DNA of 64,000 bases from Gordionus sp. m RMFG-2023. Its lineage: Eukaryota; Nematomorpha; Gordioida; Chordodea; Parachordodidae. The stretch lies in the NCBI RefSeq assembly GCF_954871325.1, contig NC_088775.1, forward strand, positions 9,091,561-9,155,560, written 5' to 3'. The notes below the pieces were generated by a model that was given only the letters and a program-made list of their open reading frames with translations, did not search any database and was not told the DNA's origin. Made by a program: the position numbers and the translations under genes. This document shows positions 58,201 through 64,000 of this stretch, piece after piece; position 1 is the first letter of the stretch, and each line of letters starts with the position of its first letter.

Positions 58201-61200
58201 CTTCTCTCAATTCCTTTTAACATAAAGTCTACTAGGGGCTGGCATAAGATTAGATTATTCAATCTCTGTACTTTTGTAATTAGGATATTGAAAGTGGTAA
58301 CATAATACCCCATCTCCATATTATCCTCACCTTCCAAAATTTCAAGGGAAATGCCGCATATTGCATAACCTAAAAAATTAAACTGATATGAAATTGAATA
58401 ATTATTAATTAGAATTACTTCTGTATACTCTTTTATAAAAGTATGCTCTTCATCGTTAATATATTGAATTTCAACATGATTACAGAGAAAATTCATTCTA
58501 ATCTTCTTTCATCCAGAAAAAATGCTATTCAATTGATTGTGTGGTATACTGAGTTCCATCTAGTGTGGTTTAGAGTTAATAAATACCTGCTTAATTTTTT
58601 TTTAAATACGTCTGAACCTTTAGAAGATTTGTTCTGCTTATTCCATAGATTTTGACATTTGATACCTTTTTAAAATCTTCATTTTTTAGGGCTCCTTCAG
58701 CATCCACTGTTGTTATCAAATTTAAATTATGGCATAAGCTTCCCTGATAACTAAGTATTAGAGCATTTTTCATCACATTAAAATTATCTGCTATCTTATT
58801 TATTAGTGTCTGGCGACAAAAAATTGTTGTACCAGAGGATAGAGTTTTAATCATCATGGTAAATGATGGATTATCAACCAAGGAAATTGGCTGAACTGTA
58901 TCAATTATAAAATCAACAATAACTTTATCAGCCAGTTTCTTAGAAGTATTCGCAAGTAATCAATTAGGTTTGAATTGAATTGGTCTTTGGATGTAGAGTC
59001 GCCTATACGAAATTTATTTAGATGCTTTTCTTATTTCCTTAAAACTTGGCATGAACATTTTTATAAAATAAATACTATTAGAATTTAAAAATGACAATTA
59101 CCTTTACGTGTTTTTTGAGGTTATAGCTACTGAATTGAAGGATATACTTTTTTCACATTTTAAACAAATATATTTATAGCCAGTTTTGGTTTTATATTAA
59201 TTTCAAAATATTTTCCAAATTTTGGAAATGGGAAATTTGTATTATTGTTATTAAGAACAGCCAATATCCTTAGTTGATAATTCATCATTTACATGATGAT
59301 TAAATATATCCCCTAGTACAACAGTTTTATGTCACCAGACACTAATGAATAGAACAGATAACTTTAAATTGATGAAAAATGCTCTAACAGAGATTCTCAT
59401 GTCATAATCTAAATTTGATAGCAACAGTGAATGCTGAAGGAGCCCTAAAAATGAAGATTTTAAAAGGGTATCAACCACTTTTTCTAAATGTCTAACTCTA
59501 TGGAATAAGCAGAACAAATCTTCTAAAGGCTTAGACATATTTTTTTTTAAAAATAGGCAGGTATTTATTAACTCCTAACCACATTGATAGAACTCAGTAT
59601 ACCTTGCAATCAAATTAATAGCATTTTTTTTTGGATGAAAGAAGATTAGAAATGAATTTTCTCTGTTATCTTGTTGGAATTCAATTTATTAACGATGAAG
59701 CTTTTATAATAGAGTATACAGAAGTAATTCTAATTAATAATTATTCAATTACATATCATTTTAATTTTTTAGGTTATACAATGTGTGCCTCTTTCCCTTG
59801 AAATTTTGGAAGGTGAGGATAATATGGAGATGGGGTATTATGTTCCCACTTTAAGTATCCTAATTACAAAATTAGAAAGATTGAATAATCTAATCTTATG
59901 CCTGCCCCTAGTAGACTCTATGTAAAAAACATTGAGAAGGTAAATAATTTATATTTTTTTGATTGACTGAATAAAAAGCTAAAAATTTATAAAATTTTAT
60001 GATTAAGTTATATTTTAAATACACTATTTTTGTAAGTTTTAGATTCCGCAACCTATACAATGATGATAATGTATTAGCTGCAATGATTCATCCCATTTTA
60101 AAACTACAAAAATGACTTCCACTGATAATATTTTTGAAATAAAAGATAATATAATAAAAACAATCCCCTCGACGCGTTTTTTTAAATCTAAAAATACTCA
60201 AATGAGTATTTTTGATAATGTTTCTTATATTAAAAATATGTATATAAAATTAAATACTGCCTCGCGTGCTAGTGTTGGAAGATTATTTAGTAAGGCGAAA
60301 CTTATGCTTTCTGATCGTCGCTCTAGACTTGTGGATGATAATATTAAAATGATTTTTTTATAAAAACGCAACAAAATAAATAGGATTGGGAATTATGTAA
60401 AATAATTTTATTATAAATCCTGCATTCTCAGTTACACCTTTTTCCCAGAGTTTAAAAATACAATTATGAGTATTTATTTATTTTATGTAGAGGAGACCGG
60501 GGTTATATTGCCCATTAAAAATTGAAGTGCTCTAAAAGAAATAGAAGCAAATTTTCCAAAATCTTTTAGTGTTTTATTATTATAAAATTTTAAAAAATTA
60601 TGAAAACCCGGAGTGCCTTTTATTCTTCCGCGTTGCATGTCATAGCGCTTCTTTATTTTTAGATTTGTTCTAAATAAACAAATGAAAATAAATTGTCAAA
60701 TATGTTAAATTCACCAGGTTCCTTTATATTATGTATAATACCAGGAAAACTTGTCACTTAGAACTGTGATACAATTTACAAAAAAAATAAGTCAATCATC
60801 TTCATATTGCCATTCGGATTCTTATAAATCAAGTGTTCCCTCCTTAAAAATGGCTAATATATCTCGTTTAAACCTACGCTAGGTTTTCACAATTGATTAA
60901 AATTTAATTTGAAAGATATTAAATTACCATAAATATTGTTAATATTTTTATACATGATAAAATTGAGTTTATTTTATCATTTAGAATTAATATTTATTTT
61001 TAAAAAATTTATTAGTAAAAATGTAAATAGATTAAAGTTACTTTTGACGTGTTAAAATTTAAATTTGCATTTAAATTTCTCATGAATTATGTGCTCAACA
61101 TTTTAAGACTTACATAAACACCTTATTAAAATACATATATGACTTAAATTTTAAATCTCAAAGTGTATTAATTTTTTTAAATATTTGAGAAGAAATTACC

Positions 61201-62587
61201 TGGCCACGATATATCCCAGTCTCCCTACTACTTGATTTCATCTTGAAAGATTTACTTATAAAAGATTTTTTAAAATAATAATTTGGAATTTTAGGTTACT
61301 TGATTTCATCTTGAAAGATTTACTTATAAAAGATTTTTTAAAATAATAATTTGGAATTTTAGGTAAAATTTGATCATAAATTGGGTTTTAACATTCTCAA
61401 TGAATTTTCATTTTAAAAAAATTTTCAGATATCATAATCTTTGAAGATTTTTAAATTTTATGAGCAAATGTTACACTCTTTTAAAACATGATTTTTGATG
61501 ATGATAGAATGTATACTCTGGCTGCAAAATGTTTTCCTATATAATAAAATATAAACAAACCTTGAATGAATGATGTTCTTTAAACTCAAACACTGCTCAT
61601 ATAATTTATAAATTATCCCAAATATAGATGATTGATTTTAAAAAAAATTGTACTGGGATTAGGAAATATAAAAATAATCTTTTATAAAGGTCCTATATAT
61701 TTTAATGAATTTTGATTCAGAGAAGTGAAATTCAAGTCTAGGATTATTTAATTTGTACAATAAAAAATCACTACTGAGATACACCAGACTAAAGTTTAAA
61801 ATTTATGCAACTTTCTCAGTTTTGGAAATATTCTGAAGACCACATTTTTGGTATAATTTTTAATATTATAAATTTTATTAAATTATTTTCTCTTTTTATA
61901 TGGCATGCGGGCCAGGTGTTAAAGTATAGACCCTTATCACATGGTCTGGAAAATTCTGAATCACTAATCATTCTTGAAGGCTTTCTGCTGGTAAATTATA
62001 ATTTGCTAAATTATGCATGCACTTTCGGTTCATTAAACCATTCAATATTTCTTTAAAATATTTTAAGTTTTGGTTTTGTATTGCTTCGTTTTATCGGCGA
62101 ATTTCTAAATCAAACATCAATCAAAGATCCTCACGCGATTTACGAGTTGATGCGATGGGTTGGTGAAACATTCTCTTTAAAACCGGTTGACTCGCTACGA
62201 GTTTTTTTTTTCACAATGATTTATATATGCCTTTTATCTCGGAGAATAATATTTTAAACCCCGTATTAATTTAGACGGTGCCGTATACTAGCATTATCCG
62301 ATCTGGGATCGGTTGGTAAAAGAGATATTCGGGTATTTTAGCTGGCCGGTTTAATAGAAGTAAGATCCTGATCGGGTATATCTCTAATAATGAATAAATA
62401 TGTTAAACTTTGTAACAAATTTATTCTTTTTTAATATATATAGGAGGATCAAAAATTATTCATCAGGCTAGTAGTCCAGGCATTGTCACAAAATTTATCC
62501 GCTACATTTGTTAAAAGAGAGCCAATATTTTGTATGTCACAAGATACGAACATCAAAGAAAATGAAAACCAAATATATACTATTTAG
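37244..62587 (+). CDS. NUP85: Nucleoporin NUP85 (Y-complex), 672 aa, 20 exons
   Basis: Exons: 37244-37298, 37339-37425, 37470-37527, 37571-37638, 37680-37705, 37750-37819, 38011-38138, 39839-39967, 40104-40274, 40592-40720, 41128-41321, 41910-41993, 43043-43108, 43364-43414, 43634-43734, 44911-45028, 52708-52814, 52890-52989, 62068-62200, 62444-62587. Phases agree at every junction and the sum is 2019 nt (672 codons plus stop; human NUP85 is 656 aa). NUP85 is an all-helical scaffold subunit of the NUP107-160 complex of the nuclear pore. Diverged but ordered matches include ILSEIEFLWNLIEIIF; TWNI/IYALILQGQ across a splice junction; NDWWFPAHVSDL (about 377); LREYIILEF; SLWSI; VRSICRQMA (about 474); GSALHWAF (about 490); DLYEEKSYDKV; and near the end IYELMRWV. 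Five introns are 40-44 nt; introns 16 (7679 nt) and 18 (9078 nt) are full of inverted transposons. The start of exon 11 (after a G run) and exon 1 are the least certain. Confidence 0.94.
38390..38730. repeat. GGCC/CCTGG-motif MITE-like segment in NUP85 intron 7
   Basis: GCAGGCTCAACCTGGG, GGCCAGGCTG, GGCCAGACC, CTCAGCCTG, GGCTGGGTTGAGCC and CCAGGCCTGACC recur in both orientations between T/A runs. The layout matches 42082-42397 and 20760-20870 and suggests a dispersed hAT-derived MITE family. Clean termini are not visible here. Confidence 0.45.
39160..39262. repeat. Minisatellite, about 38 bp unit, three copies
   Basis: TAGAAAAAGAAAATTTTGGG (first copy with one base change) recurs at about 39162, 39199 and 39237 inside NUP85 intron 7, each followed by AT(A/G)A-like spacer. 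Confidence 0.85.
42082..42397. mobile_element. hAT-like MITE in NUP85 intron 12
   Basis: The left end CAGAGGTCTGCAAATGG and the right end, inverted TAGGGATCGGAGATC, are roughly complementary. Inside lie GGCCCCACC, TCCCGGC, AAGCCTGG and AAGCCCGGCC motifs mirrored around a T-rich centre. At 315 bp with no coding sequence it fits a non-autonomous element. No target duplication was resolved. Confidence 0.5.
45384..45475 (-). CDS. Unassigned splice-flanked exon, antisense in NUP85 intron 16
   Basis: A 92-nt minus-strand block is preceded by TTTTACAG and followed by GTATGACC, so both splice sites are present. It encodes ALKKAVGYCLTKEQLNIDV then MAARFIWG with no stop, and its G+C is well above the surroundings. 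The phase is 2 at the start and 1 at the end. I could not link it to other exons or a family. It may belong to a nested host gene or to the 3' part of the neighbouring transposon, which is read in the same direction. Confidence 0.4.
45785..46955. repeat. Outer direct repeat, left copy (with 0.9 kb extra sequence)
   Basis: GGTATGACTAAAT near 45787 and the blocks around 46740-46950 (GATTTGATATA, TAGGTTTTAA, GACATAACCTTTTCT) recur in the same order and orientation at 51980-52295. In the left copy the two blocks are separated by about 880 bp that the right copy lacks. That extra DNA holds a 140 bp-period tandem repeat, with AACTCAAAA(T/C)CGACCACTTA at 46182 and 46326. The minus strand of the 46740-46955 block reads as transposase C-terminus. 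Confidence 0.6.
46958..49665 (-). mobile_element. Mutator-like (MULE-type) transposon, copy A, left palindrome arm
   Basis: The minus strand is colinear with copy B at 50065-51950 in inverted orientation. Shared coding pieces include tandem NESHxFxPI repeats near the centre, IPIGIKNNKYCIV, VDDCGAWNSGKSS, then IHTIYYNSLKRDKSYKME and VYLVEYFGFYP (49067-48780), and GKGEYYLAEGYKSF at the outer end. The DDCG, YYxxLKRDxxYK and EYxGxFP motifs recall a DDE-transposase family, which I assign to the MULE group from memory of its relatives. Copy A is degenerate over its outer half and is split by the hAT at 47069. Confidence 0.7.
47069..48150 (-). mobile_element. hAT element inserted into MULE copy A
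   Basis: The ends are CAGAGTTGTTAA and, inverted, GAGTTATTAACGC, with 8-bp flanks GTATATTA and ATATATTA (7 of 8 match). GGAGCGGCGC, GGAGCGCGC and GCGGGAGC motifs cluster at both ends. Minus-strand reading has no coding value; the plus strand at 47815-47935 encodes the hAT dimerisation tail (SSAPVKRLFSIAKQVLG) with two in-frame stops. Copy B shows the matching empty site near 51840, so this is a later insertion of about 1.08 kb. The catalytic region is lost. Confidence 0.88.
50065..51950 (+). mobile_element. Mutator-like (MULE-type) transposon, copy B, right palindrome arm
   Basis: Mirror image of copy A with the N-terminus near the centre. Order along the plus strand: two to three tandem units of about 105 bp encoding ISxxYDxKSINESHEF-type repeats (50095-50330); FIETTQVIQLLLYS and VDDCGAWNSGKSS (50420-50650); KNSCLCKYTRRNNKPIYD and IHTIYYNSLKRDK (50690-50840); and the DDE-type core ILGFDHTFNLSDL with YPIFLGPVYLLGNVDYQTYK (51220-51400), then TDDAKAL and CSRHIKENIKNYL. 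Compared with copy A, one internal deletion of about 40 bp is seen near 50878, and several stops and frame changes break the gene, so no intact transposase is encoded here. Confidence 0.72.
51980..52295. repeat. Outer direct repeat, right copy
   Basis: Right-hand partner of 45785-46955. GGTATGACTAAAT, AATCAATCAAAATTTTA, AAAGATCGATTTGATATA, TTTAGGTTTTAAAAG and GACATAACCTTTTCTC are contiguous here. It ends near TTCCTCACTAATTT. Being direct while the enclosed arms are inverted, it records a rearrangement more complex than simple fold-back insertion. Confidence 0.6.
53515..54075. repeat. Inverted repeat, left copy, NUP85 intron 18
   Basis: Matches 61228-61905 in reverse complement: ATCTCAG(T/C)GCGAATT-like start, GACTTGAATTTC, TCTGAATCAAAATTCATTAA, CAGCCAGAGTATACA(C/T)T, CATCATCAAAAA, ATCTTCAAAGATTATGATAT and TAAAAGAT. 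Identity is about 80% by eye with indels. It carries no convincing coding sequence despite frames on both strands. Together the copies bracket the Merlin and hAT elements. Confidence 0.75.
54935..55420 (+). mobile_element. Merlin-type DNA transposon fossil
   Basis: GGPGNLIKIDESHIFKRK followed by NAIWVVGG (54990-55100) is the IS1016/Merlin transposase signature around the first catalytic Asp. HVHTDSTMTDK (55170-55205) matches the region of the second Asp, and YNHYSVNHS with NFIDLNDISIHTQHI (55285-55370) the region of the third acidic residue, which is no longer visible. The pieces lie in different frames and a TGA replaces a Trp codon at 55206. A GTAAAT...CCAG segment (55215-55260) may be an intron of the original gene. 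No terminal repeats were identified. The copy is dead. Confidence 0.8.
57494..59235 (-). mobile_element. hAT transposon, copy A of a head-to-head pair
   Basis: It starts with the terminal sequence CAGAGTTGTTAAACACT, related to the hAT at 47069, followed by mirrored GTAGTGCGCTACCGC and AGTAGCGCGCTA motifs. The minus strand then gives, from 59235 downwards, a BED-finger-like piece (CLKCEKSISFNS), the transposase body (58881-58591; ITTVDAEGALKNEDF), the block EVILINNYSISYQFNFLGYA with LEILEGEDNMEMGYY (58496-58197), and the dimerisation tail (57900-57690). Stops and frame changes occur, so it is inactive. Its far terminal repeat was not found. Confidence 0.78.
59240..60384 (+). mobile_element. 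hAT transposon, copy B of a head-to-head pair (truncated at both ends)
   Basis: Inverted copy of the 57660-58900 part of copy A, roughly 90% identical by eye in the best stretch (59650-59850). It includes EYTEVILINNYSITYHFNF and the dimerisation tail TASRASVGRLFSKAKLMLSD (ending at 60363). It lacks the BED-finger part and the terminal repeat, and homology stops at CAACAAAATAAATA near 60384. It therefore arose by local inverted duplication or a recombined second insertion, not as an independent intact element. Confidence 0.78.
61228..61905. repeat. Inverted repeat, right copy, NUP85 intron 18
   Basis: Reverse-complement partner of 53515-54075. Its outer end (ATATGGCATGCGGG near 61900) abuts the sequence leading to NUP85 exon 19, and an open frame at 61805-62056 starts inside it but has no conserved content. 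It contains the 68-bp tandem duplication listed next. Confidence 0.75.
61229..61364. repeat. Perfect 68-bp tandem duplication
   Basis: TACTTGATTTCATCTTGAAA through GGAATTTTAGGT occurs twice back to back (61229-61296 and 61297-61364) without a visible mismatch. The inverted partner near 54000-54070 has only one unit, so the duplication happened after the two copies separated. Confidence 0.92.
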
Positions 62588-64000
62588 ATATAAAATTTAC
62601 GATAATAATACTCCAAAAGAAAAAATTATGATAGATATTACGTGATATTGTGGAGACACATGAACCATCAATTATTATCAATAAAAATTATAAAATAATT
62701 TGCTCGTTCCAATAAAATGTAATAAGGAATGAACTTTTCCATAAAGGGTTTTTCATTTTGAATTAATAATGCATAAAAATGAAATTACATTCGATATTAT
62801 CAATTTAATATTTTTAAGACTGTTCATGAGTCATGACATTAAACTTCATACCTGATTTTATTATTATATATAGTAAAAAGAATCCTAAATTATAATTCAT
62901 AGAAAGAATTACAGTTAAACTTGTATTATTATTTTTTTCCATGAACGGCTACTTTGATTCTACGTGTTATAGATGGGAAGGTCCTTATAAAAAAAATGTT
63001 CTATATATATTTTAAAATATCTCTTGATACAAATACAACTGCTTATTTAAAGTATCAAAGATATGGATTTTATCTCCATTGGACCTACAAGCCTCCAACA
63101 AAATTTTTGACTTAAAAAATTAGCGAATAACTGCTTACCTCCCCCCCTCCCTTAATCGAAATTCTGGCTAATATGATTATATTTAAAGATTACCAATATA
63201 AAGTTGTTATTTATTAAATATAACATATCTGCTGCGCGATGCCCCTGTAGAAATTGTTTATTGTGGCGAAAAATTTGGAGATAAACGGGGGTGCTGTAAT
63301 GATAAAAATTTTGGAAATGTTTTATTAATAAACATTCATTTTTTTATTGTATATTGGTATTAGATATGATATTAGCTTAATAAATATTTTGCTGTGAAAT
63401 TTAACAATACTATTCCAAATTAAGCATTATGTACACCTTACATAAGTATAATAAAAAATCGTATCTGTATATATATATATACATACATTTTAGACAATGT
63501 ATCTATATCTCATTTAAAAATTATCTTTTAGCAACTGGTAGTTTGAACTCAATAATATTAAATAAGTATAAATTTCCAAAAAAAAGAAATGCGGCCTGTA
63601 AAAAAATTATTTCTTTCAATCTATTCTCGGCCTAAATGACTTCCACAGCTCTAACATTTATAATTTTTTAAAAAATAAGATTATTACTTTTTTAATGTAG
63701 GATTTAATATTTGTTTAAAAAACTATATTTCGCGAACATATTTGATTCAATTTATATTTTTATAATTACATTTTGTAAACCTGTTCGTGCAAACAGATGC
63801 GCTTCTAATTAACAACCCGTTCTTAAGGCATTCCAAAAATTTAATAGCCAGTTTTCGCACGAGCCAGTATATCCCAGAACTGTCTACAAGGGTAATAAAA
63901 ATAATTATTTTTCTTATTCTCACTAGGCCCTTGGTGGATAGGGGTGGGAGGGGAATAAATATATCGATAAATAATTGCAATTATCAGCAATGGTTTCGGT
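62588..64000. other. Region beyond NUP85, one ambiguous exon
   Basis: The NUP85 3' UTR probably occupies the first part. A C run (63140-63147) followed by CCCTTAATCGAAATTCTGGC resembles an end motif common in hAT-derived MITEs. A GC-richer patch lies at 63235-63295. Apart from the candidate exon at 63781-63891 nothing else was recognised. Confidence 0.5.
63781..63891. CDS. Splice-flanked candidate exon of a gene running off the window, strand undecided
   Basis: On the plus strand, CAAACAG precedes 63797 and GTAATA follows 63891, giving LLINNPFLRHSKNLIASF then RTSQYIPEL. On the minus strand, CCTTGTAG precedes 63883 and GTTTAC follows 63781, giving IYWLVRKLAIKFLECLKNG then LLIRSASVC. Both frames are open and G+C is clearly raised. 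The plus reading has a faint likeness to the E4 ubiquitin ligase (UFD2) core in the INNPFLR phrase, but this is far too short to name it. Confidence 0.45.

Noticed and set aside
61805-62056. 83-codon frame just before NUP85 exon 19, including LKYRPLSHGLENSES
   Set aside because: Its first half lies within the inverted repeat, and no exon from it joins exon 19 in the required phase.

Overview
The window is nuclear DNA of an animal (metazoan), roughly three quarters A+T by eye, with low gene density. The evidence is three conserved eukaryotic genes that could be rebuilt exon by exon with consistent reading phase: POLR2J (RNA polymerase II subunit RPB11), NKAP and NUP85. They are intron-rich. 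Many introns are only 28-53 nt long, while others reach 9 kb and are filled with transposons. NUP85 and the first half of NKAP are strongly diverged, which suggests a fast-evolving lineage. The species cannot be named from the sequence.

Layout. About 0.4-3.4 kb holds an old, broken Ty3/Gypsy-type retroelement with no recognisable LTRs. 4.3-10.1 kb holds two intronless, divergently transcribed paralogues that encode leucine-rich-repeat single-pass membrane proteins of 914 and 858 residues, 415 bp apart. 14.56-15.05 kb is POLR2J (four exons, 117 residues). 15-31.5 kb has no gene I can defend. It holds tandem repeats, a 1.1 kb hAT element with a target-site duplication, a possible short inverted-repeat element, a dispersed repeat present twice, and coding-like debris. 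31.5-36.9 kb is NKAP on the minus strand (seven exons, 293 residues); its last intron carries a hAT element that itself seems to sit inside another. A 367 bp gap separates NKAP from the divergent NUP85, which fills 37.2-62.6 kb (20 exons, 672 residues).

Two NUP85 introns are notable. Intron 16 (7.7 kb) contains two copies of a Mutator-like transposase gene head to head, about 97% identical by eye in the stretch compared, with one arm interrupted by a later hAT insertion. Intron 18 (9.1 kb) contains a Merlin fossil and two hAT copies head to head, all enclosed by a further inverted repeat. Any NUP85 pre-mRNA would therefore contain long self-complementary hairpins of transposon sequence.

POLR2J, NKAP and NUP85 have housekeeping roles in transcription, splicing/Notch-linked repression and the nuclear pore respectively. 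The LRR pair looks like a lineage-specific surface-receptor family. At the right edge there is one splice-flanked candidate exon whose strand cannot be decided.
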